Positions 28,037 through 36,235 of a stretch of 64,000 nt of DNA are shown here, one piece after another (positions within the stretch are counted from its first letter, which is position 1; each line of letters begins with the position of its first letter). The notes under the pieces are model-generated. The model made no database searches, was not told where the DNA came from, and saw only the letters and a list, made by a program, of their open reading frames with translations. Made by a program: the position numbers and the translations under genes. Source of the DNA: Bifidobacterium sp. WK041_4_12 (GTDB taxonomy: Bacteria; Actinomycetota; Actinomycetes; Actinomycetales; Bifidobacteriaceae); NCBI RefSeq assembly GCF_041080795.1, contig NZ_CP129674.1, positions 1,364,001-1,428,000 of the forward strand, given 5' to 3'.

Positions 28037-28906
28037 TCACGCGAAATCACCGGCATCTATCGACAGAACCGCGCCATCGGTGTTCTTGGCAACCCAGCGA
28101 AGAGACAAGGGTGCAAACGGGCCGGACTGCTTGTATTGCACGAAGCCCTGCTTGAAGAATATCAGCACCGCCAAGAAGCGTGCGACTATCTCCAAGCGGC
28201 TCGAAGCATCGCGAATCAGCTCTTCGAAACTGCATGCAGCCCCTGGCCTTTCGGTCAACTTCTCACGAATCATCGCTGCCTGGGCTTGCAAATCAACCTG
28301 AGGCACATGCAGCTGTTCGAGCGCGACCTCTTCTGGAGGCGCATGCATGAAGGCTTCGGCTGCGAGTCTCGCGATGTCGAGCGCGTCGGTGCTCCACGTC
28401 AATTCTGGAAGCATCGCAGCCACCTGCTCAGTGACCACAGCCTGATGGGGAAAGAAGCCTGACTGCGCCGCCAAACGCTCGCGGAAGTTGTTTCCGGCCT
28501 CCTTAAAGGCCTTGTACTGCAAGAGTCGCGCAAACAAGAGATCACGATCTCGAAGTGCCTGCATTGTCTGCTCATCGCTGTCACTGGCTTCGGTGTGTGG
28601 CAGCAAGGCGGCACTTTTCGCCTCAATCAGAATCGATGCGACATCGATGAATGCGCTGACGGTATCGATGTTGTTGTTCATATCAAGCGTCTGCACAAAA
28701 TCAAGAAACTCCTGGGTTATCGTTGAGAGTGCCAGTTCCGTAAGATCCAGACTGCGCCGTGCAAGCAGCCCCAGAAGCGCATCGAAAGGCCCTTGATAGA
28801 CATCGAGATTCACCGAAAATTCTGCATTGCTGTCGCTTTCCAGAATGGAGACATCGCTGGCTTCGTCTGGAGCTATCGGCTGATTGTCGGATGTATGCGC
28901 TTCCAT
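28037..28906 (-). CDS. scpA: Segregation and condensation protein ScpA (kleisin)
   Basis: Bridges the SMC heads in the condensin complex. The N-terminal domain that grips the SMC neck is seen in VNLDVYQGPFDALLGLLARRSLDLTELALSTITQEFL, and the C-terminal winged helix that grips the SMC head in SSRLEIVARFLAVLIFFKQGFVQYKQ. Length 289 residues, normal for actinobacteria. Start at ATG 28906 with GAAGGGA upstream. Co-transcribed with parA upstream and scpB downstream, the usual actinobacterial order. Confidence 0.95.
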   Translation of the reverse strand: MEAHTSDNQPIAPDEASDVSILESDSNAEFSVNLDVYQGPFDALLGLLARRSLDLTELALSTITQEFLDFVQTLDMNNNIDTVSAFIDVASILIEAKSAALLPHTEASDSDEQTMQALRDRDLLFARLLQYKAFKEAGNNFRERLAAQSGFFPHQAVVTEQVAAMLPELTWSTDALDIARLAAEAFMHAPPEEVALEQLHVPQVDLQAQAAMIREKLTERPGAACSFEELIRDASSRLEIVARFLAVLIFFKQGFVQYKQSGPFAPLSLRWVAKNTDGAVLSIDAGDFA

Positions 28907-28928
28907 CGTCCCTTCTTCGGAGCAGTCG

Positions 28929-29768
28929 CTACGCTACGATGCCACGAGCGATGAGTTCGCGCGCCACTTCGCGATATTCCTTTGCGGTCTTGTGCTCAGG
29001 AGCATACATGGTTATCGGCTCGCCGGAGACTGTGGCGTCGGGAAGCTTGATTGAACGAGTGATGACCGAATGCAGCACCTTGCCCTTGAATGCCTCGTAG
29101 ATACGCTGGAGCACCTCTTCGGAATGCAAGGTACGCGTATACATCGTCACCAGCACCCCATACACGGTGAGATCTGGATTGATTCGTGTCTGCACCTTTT
29201 CGATGGATTGCATGAGCAATGCAACGCCTCTGAGCGCAAAGAACTCGGCAGCTACCGGGATTATCACCCCATCCGCCGCTGTAAGCGCATTCACGGTCAA
29301 CAGACCCAAGGAAGGCTGGCAATCGATGATAATCAAGTCATATTCGTTGCGAAGAGCGCGCAAGGTCCCAGCCAACACCTGTTCCCTGCCCACCTCGGTG
29401 ACCAGCTGCACCTCTGCCGCAGAAAGATCGATGTTTGCGGGAATGATGTCCAGATTGGGGAAACGCGTGTGCACGACCACATCGTGAACGTCCATGGAAG
29501 GATTGAACAACGCCGTGTAGATCGTATTGTCAACGCTGTTTGCATTGATGCCCAATCCGACAGTCGATGCCCCCTGAGGATCGAAATCGACGATGAGAAC
29601 ACGGCGACCGTAGATGCTCAACGCACCCGCAATGTTAATGGAGCTTGTCGTTTTCCCGACACCGCCCTTTTGATTGCACATCGCAATGATTCTCGCAGGT
29701 CCATGCTGATGAAGAGACTCGGGTGCAGCGAAGGTCTCATACTCTCGTCCCAATAAATCCATAGGCAT
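28929..29768 (-). CDS. ParA/Soj-family ATPase of the scpAB operon
   Basis: Deviant Walker A ATPase: CNQKGGVGKTTSSIN, then DFDPQGAST and a Walker B-like DCQPSLGLLTVNAL. About 279 residues. The absence of a neighbouring parB separates it from the origin-proximal soj; the position upstream of scpA is the common actinobacterial one, so a role in chromosome organisation is likely but unproven. A minus-strand TAGTGT hexamer (29775-29780) ends six bases before the ATG and no ribosome-binding site is visible, so the message may be leaderless. Confidence 0.9.
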   Translation of the reverse strand: MPMDLLGREYETFAAPESLHQHGPARIIAMCNQKGGVGKTTSSINIAGALSIYGRRVLIVDFDPQGASTVGLGINANSVDNTIYTALFNPSMDVHDVVVHTRFPNLDIIPANIDLSAAEVQLVTEVGREQVLAGTLRALRNEYDLIIIDCQPSLGLLTVNALTAADGVIIPVAAEFFALRGVALLMQSIEKVQTRINPDLTVYGVLVTMYTRTLHSEEVLQRIYEAFKGKVLHSVITRSIKLPDATVSGEPITMYAPEHKTAKEYREVARELIARGIVA

Positions 29769-29976
29769 ACTGCTACACTACCAACTTCCCCGCTCATGCG
29801 TTTGTACGTCTAAACTTGTGCGACATCGCCCCTGTGAGCGAGACTGCTGACGCACATCGTGAATCCGCTCCTTCGATGTATCGTACTCAACAGTGTAGGC
29901 ACATCATCGAACAGCGCTCGCCATTCATTCATGCATGTTCGTTCCTTGCCGAACTTTCCCCCTTGCATATTCCCGT

Positions 29977-30942
29977 TCATCTTGCTCTCGGGTGTGCCAT
30001 GACATAGCTTTCCTTGAGCGTTTCAGGACTCACATGCGTATATATCTGCGTCGTGGTGACCGAAGCATGTCCGAGAAGCTCCTGCACCGTTCGCACATCC
30101 GCGCCCCCTTGAATCAGATGCGTTGCAAACGAATGCCGTAGCGTATGCGGGTGTACCTTGTGCGACAGGCCCGCACGTGCTGCCGTATACTGTACGATTT
30201 CCCACACCGATTGACGGGAGAGCCTATGCCCGCGAGTGTTGAGAAATATCGCCCGCATCTCCAACTTCGTCTTAGACCTTTTCTGGAGCTCATCTCTTCC
30301 ATGCTCGCAATATGCCTGAACCGCGCGCTGAGCGTATCCGCCAAAGGGCACGAGCCTCTGCTTTGAGCCTTTACCCATGAGTCGCACTACACGTCCGGCG
30401 AGATCGATGTCTTCCCTATTGATCGTCACCGCCTCGGAAACGCGGGCCCCCGTGGCATACATCAGCTCCAGCAACGCCCTGTCACGCAAGGCAATAGGGT
30501 CGGTGTCTCCTTTCGGACAGGCTGATTCGAGCATCGCGGCAACCTCGTCTATTGTCAACACATCGGGAAGATGCTGAGGAGCCTTTGGTGCCTTCACCTG
30601 CTGCGAGACATCGGCATCGATCTCATGCTCGGCCAGGGCAAAGCGGTGGAATTCATGCACTGAAGCCAGACGTCTGGCACGACTGCGCGCCGATTCCTTC
30701 TGCAGACTGGCGACAAAATCTTCCACGGTCTGCGCTTCGACGGTACTGAGGTTCTTGAATCCTTGGGATTGCAGCCATAGGCAGTATCGAAGCAGATCTG
30801 ACTCATAGGCGTGAACGGTTGCCTTGGCCAGACCTCGCTCCACGTTGATATGTGCAAGGAATTGCGACAGCAGTTCCTTAAACCCTGCGTTCAATGCTGT
30901 CGCTTCGACTGTTCCCATACCTTCATCCGTACCTGAATCCAT
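29977..30942 (-). CDS. xerD: Tyrosine recombinase XerD
   Basis: Partner of XerC for chromosome dimer resolution at dif. The N-terminal core-binding domain starts near residue 15 (LLSQFLAHINVERGLAKATVHAY). The catalytic set is complete: GARVSEAVTINREDI, MGKGSKQRLVPFG, HPHTLRHSFATHLIQGGADVRTVQELLGHA and TTQIYTHV with the nucleophile Tyr. The HSFATHL form and the position next to parA-scpAB fit XerD rather than XerC. It ends about 208 bases upstream of the parA start on the same strand, in its own transcription unit or at the head of the scp operon. Confidence 0.93.
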   Translation of the reverse strand: MDSGTDEGMGTVEATALNAGFKELLSQFLAHINVERGLAKATVHAYESDLLRYCLWLQSQGFKNLSTVEAQTVEDFVASLQKESARSRARRLASVHEFHRFALAEHEIDADVSQQVKAPKAPQHLPDVLTIDEVAAMLESACPKGDTDPIALRDRALLELMYATGARVSEAVTINREDIDLAGRVVRLMGKGSKQRLVPFGGYAQRAVQAYCEHGRDELQKRSKTKLEMRAIFLNTRGHRLSRQSVWEIVQYTAARAGLSHKVHPHTLRHSFATHLIQGGADVRTVQELLGHASVTTTQIYTHVSPETLKESYVMAHPRAR

Positions 30943-31069
30943 GCCTCAATCATAGATTCTCCAAATCATACGGGATTGCCGTGGTCACAAGAACAGGCCA
31001 AGCTCCTGCATTTCACGACTCCAATGGTGGAAAGCGGCATCACATAGCTTCATAGTGCGTAACATATGC

Positions 31070-31092
31070 AAAAACCCCGCATGAAGCGGGGT
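31070..31092 (-). terminator. Rho-independent terminator of the infC-rpmI-rplT operon
   Basis: On the minus strand ACCCCGC (stem 31086-31092) and its partner (31074-31080) form a 7-bp GC-rich stem with a 5-nt loop, followed at once by TTTTT (31070-31074). It lies 23 bases after the rplT stop. Confidence 0.9.
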
Positions 31093-31114
31093 CTTTAACG
31101 CATATCTTCTCAGC

Positions 31115-31498
31115 TCAGGCTGCTACCGGAGCGTTGACATCATCGGGCAATGCCTGCTTTGCCTGTTCGACGATGGTCTTGAAGGTATCGGGATCATTCA
31201 CAGCCAGATCGGCCAGAGCACGACGATCGAGTTCGATGCCTGCAAGGTGCAACCCTTGGATGAAACGGTTGTAAGTGATGCCCTCTGCACGAACCGCAGC
31301 GTTGATGCGCTGAATCCAGAGCTTGCGGAAATCGCCCTTGCGAGCCTTGCGGTCGCGGAAGCTGTAGTTGAATGAGTGGAGCAGCTGCTCTTTTGCCTTG
31401 CGATACAGACGTGAACGCTGTCCACGATAGCCTGAAGCTCTGTCTAATACGGTGCGACGCTTCTTCAGAGCGTTCACTGCGCGCTTTACACGTGCCAT
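31115..31498 (-). CDS. rplT: 50S ribosomal protein bL20
   Basis: 127 residues, typical N-terminus (MARVKRAVNALKKRRTVLDRASGYRGQRSRLY) and the conserved RDRKARKGDFRKLWIQRINAAVR. bL20 binds 23S rRNA early in 50S assembly and in many bacteria feeds back on its own operon. Last gene of infC-rpmI-rplT, followed by a clear terminator. Confidence 0.99.
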   Translation of the reverse strand: MARVKRAVNALKKRRTVLDRASGYRGQRSRLYRKAKEQLLHSFNYSFRDRKARKGDFRKLWIQRINAAVRAEGITYNRFIQGLHLAGIELDRRALADLAVNDPDTFKTIVEQAKQALPDDVNAPVAA

Positions 31499-31539
31499 AA
31501 TCTATTCCTGCTTTCCTTGATAACTAAGATTCGCTACGC

Positions 31540-31734
31540 TCAGTGATTGAGCATCTTTCGCATGTTCTTGCTCTGGCTTGGAGCAAGAACCTGATCTGCC
31601 TTCAACACACGACGCTTGCGAGCTGACTTGTGTTCGAGATTATGGCGCATGGCACTGCCGGCCTGCATCAGCTTTCCCGTGCCAGTGACGCGGATACGCT
31701 TCGAAGCCGCGGAATTACTTTTCATCTTCGGCAT
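31540..31734 (-). CDS. rpmI: 50S ribosomal protein bL35
   Basis: 64 residues, MPKMKSNSAASKRIRVTGTG start and the SARKRRVLKADQV-type core of bL35. It lies 14 bases after infC and 41 bases before rplT, in the usual order. Confidence 0.99.
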   Translation of the reverse strand: MPKMKSNSAASKRIRVTGTGKLMQAGSAMRHNLEHKSARKRRVLKADQVLAPSQSKNMRKMLNH

Positions 31735-31748
31735 TGCTGCCCTCCTTG

Positions 31749-32627
31749 TTATTTATTGTTCTGAGAAGTCTTTGCAGAGGCGATGCGGTGCATGTTCTGT
31801 GCCGCACTGCTGGCTGCCGCACTGCTGCGAGTTGGTGTACTCGCATGCCCTGATCCGCTGCGACGTGCACCCGCATCATGCGATGCATGCGAAGTGGATT
31901 GTGAGGCGCGACGCTCATGCTGATGCGTTTCGTGAGACTCATGCGTTGCTGCATGATGCTGCTCACGCTTCTCATGCTGCTCCTGAGGCTCTGCAGCCTT
32001 CACGGGCTGACCGCCATTCTCCTCTTGCTTGGTCGCCAGACGAGCTGCCTGACGAGCCTGGCGTTCCGCTCTTGACTGGTTGCCACGACGGCGCTGCTCG
32101 GATTGCGTATGCACCTTCTTGCCCTTGGGAGCCAATGTCATGATGATATTGCGCCCCTCCTGCTTCGGTGCGAATTCGACAGTCCCCAGATCGCCGACTT
32201 CCTGAGCAAGCCTACGCAGTAGATCAACACCACCGATAGGACGGGACTGCTCCCTTCCTCTCAGCATGATGGTGACCTTCACCTTGTCCCCTCCAGAGAG
32301 GAAGCGTGAAACGTGACCCTTCTTCACTTCAAAATCGTGCTCGTCAATCTTGAGGCGGAAACGAATTTCCTTGATCTCAGCGGTGCTCTGGTTTCTGCGA
32401 GCTTCACGCGCCTTGATCTTTTCGTTGTATTTGAACTTGCCGTAATCAATGAGCTTGGTTACCGGCGGTTTGGCATTGGGCGCCACCTCGACTAAATCGA
32501 GACTCGCCTCACGTGCCAAATTCAATGCGACAGAGGTTGCGATAACCCCAACCTGCTCGCCGTTCGGGCCGATCAGGCGTACCTGAGGTACGCGAATCTC
32601 GTCGTTAATCCTTGGTTCGTCGCTAAT
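31749..32627 (-). CDS. infC: Translation initiation factor IF-3, ATT start, long C-terminal tail
   Basis: IF-3 blocks premature 50S joining and proofreads the start codon. Extending the reading frame upstream of the first conventional start gives the universal IF-3 N-terminus ISDEPRINDEIRVPQVRLIG, and the frame then begins at ATT 32627-32625, five bases after AAGGAG. No ATG, GTG or TTG fits there, so this is the rare AUU (or the adjacent AUC) start known for infC autoregulation. The protein is about 292 residues; after the C-domain (ending near residue 175) there is an extra tail of roughly 110 residues rich in His, Arg, Gln and Ala. Such tails occur in other actinobacterial IF-3 proteins. 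First gene of infC-rpmI-rplT. Confidence 0.95.
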   Translation of the reverse strand: MSDEPRINDEIRVPQVRLIGPNGEQVGVIATSVALNLAREASLDLVEVAPNAKPPVTKLIDYGKFKYNEKIKAREARRNQSTAEIKEIRFRLKIDEHDFEVKKGHVSRFLSGGDKVKVTIMLRGREQSRPIGGVDLLRRLAQEVGDLGTVEFAPKQEGRNIIMTLAPKGKKVHTQSEQRRRGNQSRAERQARQAARLATKQEENGGQPVKAAEPQEQHEKREQHHAATHESHETHQHERRASQSTSHASHDAGARRSGSGHASTPTRSSAAASSAAQNMHRIASAKTSQNNK

Positions 32628-32962
32628 GATGACTCCTTATACTTGCTGCCCTGTTCATTCCGCTATATACCCTATGAAAACCGCGCGGGATCAAGTCCTA
32701 AACTGCATGGCGAAGAAGACCCACAATGAATCTTCACTGTCATTCGCATGTGTACGCGAATGATGAAATGATATGCATCATTTCTTCGACTACAGTCGGA
32801 CCCGAAGCCACAAAAGGCTTCCAGGTGGGATATCTCAACGGGATAGTCCACTTTCCTGATTTCTCAAGCGTTGAACATAATACCACAACACCAGACAATG
32901 CTCGCAGCTGTGGCGCTCACTCATGCCGTCTGCGGCGCTGCAGTGCGCACGAGTGTGGTGAA
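32628..32962 (-). promoter_or_regulatory. infC 5' leader region with three predicted hairpins
   Basis: No gene lies here. Read on the minus strand, three compact inverted repeats follow one another: 32804-32821 (6-bp stem, 6-nt loop), 32765-32784 (8-bp stem, 4-nt loop) and 32741-32762 (7-bp stem, 8-nt loop). They end about 110 bases before the infC start. A TATTAT -10 candidate lies upstream, near 32878-32883. A structured leader in front of infC-rpmI-rplT is consistent with translational or attenuation control by L20 or IF-3, but I do not recognise a catalogued leader motif. Confidence 0.55.
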
Positions 32963-33898
32963 TCACTTCACCTGAGACAGATACTTGCCATAGCCTTCCG
33001 TCTCCATCTGATCCTTGGGAATGAAGCGCAAGGAGGCGGAATTCATGCAGTAGCGCAACCCGCCCAGTTCTTGCGGCCCATCATTGAAGACATGCCCGAG
33101 GTGGATGTCGGATTGCGCTGCACGTACTTCTATTCTGGGTCTGCCAAACAGCGAACGGTCCTCACGATTCGTCACCGTATCGTCAGATATCGGTTTGGAG
33201 AATGACGGCCATCCACAGCCTGAATCGAACTTATCGTTTGAAAGAAACAGCGGTTCGCCACTGACGATATCGACGTAGATTCCCGGCTTGTAATTCTCGT
33301 CATACTCATTTTCAAACGGCCGCTCCGTTCCGGCATTCTGGGTCACGTCATACTGTTCGGGGGAAAGCTTCCAGATCTGCTCGATGAACTGCTGTCGTTG
33401 GGCAACGTTGAGGATCTTCTTCATGGGAATATGGCAGTATCCGCCGGGATTCTTGTCGAGATAATCCTGATGGTAGTCTTCAGCGGAATAGAAGTTTTGC
33501 AGCGCCCCTATCTCTATGGCACTCTCCCGCCCGAAACGAGCATGCAGTTCGCGAAGCACCTGGGCAAAGGTCTCTGCTTGATTCGAATCTTCGGCTTGCC
33601 AATAGATGCCGCTTCGATATTGTCTCCCGCGATCATTGCCCTGTCGATTCACCGAAAAGGGATCGATGGCATCTATGAACAGCAATGCAAGCGTATGTGC
33701 CGAGACCAGCTCGATGTCATAGCTGACTTCTACCGTTTCCACAGCATCGGTTTCGCCGGTGCACACCTGCTCATAGCTTGGATTCGCAAGCTTCGACTGG
33801 GCGTATCCGACTTCGGTTGCCGTAACTCCCTTGACACTCTGGAAGTAACGTTGTAAACCCCAGAAGCATCCGCCCGCAAAATATGTTGTTGTCGTCAT
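32963..33898 (-). CDS. Methionine sulfoxide reductase, MsrA-MsrB fusion
   Basis: Repairs both diastereomers of methionine sulfoxide. MsrA (about residues 1-165) has the catalytic GGCFWG and GYAQSKLANPSYEQVCTG. MsrB (about 170-310) has CGWPSFSKPI, DVHLGHVF-like DIHLGHVFNDGP and the catalytic Cys in RYCMNSASLRF. The CxxC pairs that bind structural zinc in many MsrB proteins are absent. I chose ATG 33898 (MTTTTYF); an ATG at 33907 adds three residues. The upstream region carries inverted-repeat copy 2. Confidence 0.96.
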   Translation of the reverse strand: MTTTTYFAGGCFWGLQRYFQSVKGVTATEVGYAQSKLANPSYEQVCTGETDAVETVEVSYDIELVSAHTLALLFIDAIDPFSVNRQGNDRGRQYRSGIYWQAEDSNQAETFAQVLRELHARFGRESAIEIGALQNFYSAEDYHQDYLDKNPGGYCHIPMKKILNVAQRQQFIEQIWKLSPEQYDVTQNAGTERPFENEYDENYKPGIYVDIVSGEPLFLSNDKFDSGCGWPSFSKPISDDTVTNREDRSLFGRPRIEVRAAQSDIHLGHVFNDGPQELGGLRYCMNSASLRFIPKDQMETEGYGKYLSQVK

Positions 33899-33983
33899 GC
33901 CAAGCATTATTCTCGATTGTTCGAGAAAAGTCTACGACTTTTGCCACATTTTGCCGCAGCGCACAAGCTTTTCGATCACAATG

Positions 33984-34090
33984 TCGAGTTTTGCGGCAAT
34001 TCAGAAGTATAAGCGCCCAAAAACCTTGAAATCGGCACGGGAAAATGCCAAAAAACGAGGAAGATACTTGGGAATTGCCGCAAAACTCGA
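33984..34090. repeat. Long inverted repeat, family copy 2
   Basis: Arms 33984-34002 and 34072-34090 are perfect over 19 bp (core GAGTTTTGCGGCAATTC). After a two-base mismatch the inner AAGTAT (34005-34010) pairs with ATACTT (34064-34069). The arm resembles copies 1 and 3 but has GCGGCAA in place of GTTGCC on both sides. It lies 86 bp upstream of msrAB and 82 bp downstream of the membrane/spermidine-synthase gene. Confidence 0.85.
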
Positions 34091-34171
34091 TAGTACGAAA
34101 TTGGGATGGTCGGATTGCACAGTCGGATTGCACAGTCAGATTGATGAGAGAATCGCAGTTGCCATGAAGCA

Positions 34172-35839
34172 TCAGTTCAAGTTCATCAGTCCGGCAATGC
34201 CTTGTTCCTTGAGTATCTTTCGATATGGCCCCGCCTGCTCCTTGATGAGTTCGTCAATCGCACGCATGCCGAGCACTTCGACCGGTGCCTTGTCATCGGT
34301 GAGCACATACCTCGAAGTGTCTGAAGAACTCATGACAGGCGTCATGCGCAGGGTGAGCGAACTCATGGCAGCGGCCAGGTCATCGCTTCCTGTTCGTTGC
34401 ATGGTGGTTTCTGGAAGCGATTCGGATGATAGCCCATCGCTGCGGTTCATAGGCTTCTTGGCAAACAGCTCTCGGTTGGTGGTGTCGGGAACGTCCGCCG
34501 TTGCGACCAGCGGAGATGAAGCGGGACGCTTCGAACTGCTCCCCTCCTCAAAGACCGAGGAAATCGTTGCTTCCAAAGCTTCGTTGATGGATCCCTTGCC
34601 GTCAGAGATCATATTCATGTTCACCACCATGACTCCACCTGGATTGAGATGCTTTCGAACCAGTGTGAAAAACTCGGTGGTCGACATCTGGAAGGGAATG
34701 GTGATGTCCTGATAGGCATCGACCATGATCACATCGTATGTCTTCTTGTCGGATGCGAGCCACGCACGCCCGTCATAGGTACTTACCGGTATGTCATCGG
34801 GTTCGCTGAAATATCGGTGGGCAAGATTGGTGATCGACTGATCAATCTCCACACCAGTGATGGACATGCTGGGATAGTATTCGCGCAATTGACGTGCGTA
34901 CGTTCCCGTTCCCATGCCGAGAATCAACGCCGATTGTGCATGTGCTGCCAAAGCCGGGGCTGCGAGCGCTGTGTCGTAATAGAGGCCTGTCAGCCCGCCT
35001 GCCTTCATCGTGACCGATTGCACGCCGAAGAGCACATTCGTGGAGAGTATGGTTCGATCGGAGAGATTCTTGACCTGGAGATAGTTGTATTCCGATTCTC
35101 CTTCGTAGGCCAGATTGCGCTCCCAGAACGCGAATCCCGACAGCGGCGATACGATCGCCGAGCCGACGAAGAGCACGATGCATACGATGCTGGTGATGAT
35201 GTAGGTGCGACCGGAGAAGAAGTAGACCAGTGGCAGCGCGAGCAGAATGCCCGCGAAGATAAGGAAGGTCACGAAGGTTCCCACGGTGGGGATGGTAAGG
35301 AAGGTCGGAAGAAAGGTGCCGAGAATCGATCCAACCGTATTGCATGCGCCAAGTCGCCCGACGATGGTTGCATTGTCTTTCAGCGAGTCGGTTGTGAATT
35401 TCACGAGGCCTGGGGTCACGGTTCCCAGCAGAAACAGTGGGGGCACAAAGATCACCATGCAGCTGATGAATGCTGCAAGGATCAGAAAGTTCGTCGAGAT
35501 GGTGACTATCAGCAGGCCGGAAATTGCGATGATGACGTATTTGCCGACCAAAGGCACCAATGCCAGCCATACCGCTGCAAACATGATGCGGCGATACAGA
35601 AGGTCAGGATCGGGATTCTTGTCTGCCTGCCGTCCTCCCCATACGTTGCCCAGTGCCATGGCAATCATGATGGTGCCGATGATGATGGTCCAGACTATCT
35701 GCGAACTGGAAAAATATGGCGCGAGCAGTCTCTGTGCTCCAAGCTCTGCAGCCATGACTGCCATGCCGGAGAAGAATTCAGTGAGATAGAGAAAGATTTT
35801 CGAGTTGAGAATCGCCTTTGGCACGTGGGTTTTCAGCAT
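34172..35839 (-). CDS. Membrane protein fused to a spermidine-synthase-like methyltransferase domain
   Basis: About 290 N-terminal residues form seven to eight hydrophobic segments, some in an MFS-like arrangement. The C-terminal half is a Rossmann domain of the polyamine aminopropyltransferase fold with LILGMGTGTYARQL, a GVEID acidic motif and DVIMVDAYQ. The gatekeeper residues for putrescine cannot be confirmed, and no decarboxylase gene is adjacent, so aminopropyl transfer is not proven. Such fused MFS/spermidine-synthase-like proteins are common in actinobacteria and have no settled function. It is divergent from thiamine pyrophosphokinase. Confidence 0.85.
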   Translation of the reverse strand: MLKTHVPKAILNSKIFLYLTEFFSGMAVMAAELGAQRLLAPYFSSSQIVWTIIIGTIMIAMALGNVWGGRQADKNPDPDLLYRRIMFAAVWLALVPLVGKYVIIAISGLLIVTISTNFLILAAFISCMVIFVPPLFLLGTVTPGLVKFTTDSLKDNATIVGRLGACNTVGSILGTFLPTFLTIPTVGTFVTFLIFAGILLALPLVYFFSGRTYIITSIVCIVLFVGSAIVSPLSGFAFWERNLAYEGESEYNYLQVKNLSDRTILSTNVLFGVQSVTMKAGGLTGLYYDTALAAPALAAHAQSALILGMGTGTYARQLREYYPSMSITGVEIDQSITNLAHRYFSEPDDIPVSTYDGRAWLASDKKTYDVIMVDAYQDITIPFQMSTTEFFTLVRKHLNPGGVMVVNMNMISDGKGSINEALEATISSVFEEGSSSKRPASSPLVATADVPDTTNRELFAKKPMNRSDGLSSESLPETTMQRTGSDDLAAAMSSLTLRMTPVMSSSDTSRYVLTDDKAPVEVLGMRAIDELIKEQAGPYRKILKEQGIAGLMNLN

Positions 35840-36235
35840 GAGAACCTTTCAATCAGCAGTCGTTGCTGCTATCACCTTACTGCGGGAACCGATCATGCGC
35901 CTACAGCAACACTGGATGGGGCGCATACAAAGCTGCCAATTCGATATGGCACTGACATCTCCGCACCGATTGCCTCGTCATGGCGCGTGGATACCGGCCC
36001 ATTGTGTGTGACGCTGACACCAGCACAGTGTGACGCTGAGTACAAGGCACGCTATGATATGTTCCACACTCGGTGCGCTGCCCTTGTTACGATGCAGCTA
36101 AGATGCAGACACGATGCAGATCTGTCGCAACCCGACATGTCCGACGGTCAGTTGTCGTCAAGGCACCACCGACGAGTTCTGTCCAATTATGTTCTGTCGA
36201 GTGCGTTCTGTTATGCGATGCGAGGATTGATAGCT
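35840..36235. other. Divergent intergenic region, no gene
   Basis: About 396 bp between divergent genes. I see no coding potential and no TPP-riboswitch landmarks, despite the following thiamine gene. It holds two copies of GTGTGACGCTGA (36005-36016 and 36029-36040) and three GTTCTGT words between 36176 and 36212, which could be protein-binding sites. Confidence 0.5.

Noticed and set aside
34649..36235. Long open frame on the plus strand, continuous with thiamine pyrophosphokinase
   Set aside because: It lies opposite the spermidine-synthase-like gene, has no family features, a composition rich in Arg, His, Cys and Asp, and no ribosome site. Only the part from 36236 is a gene.
35840..36235. 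TPP riboswitch before thiamine pyrophosphokinase
   Set aside because: I could not find the conserved CUGAGA and ACCUGAUC-type segments.
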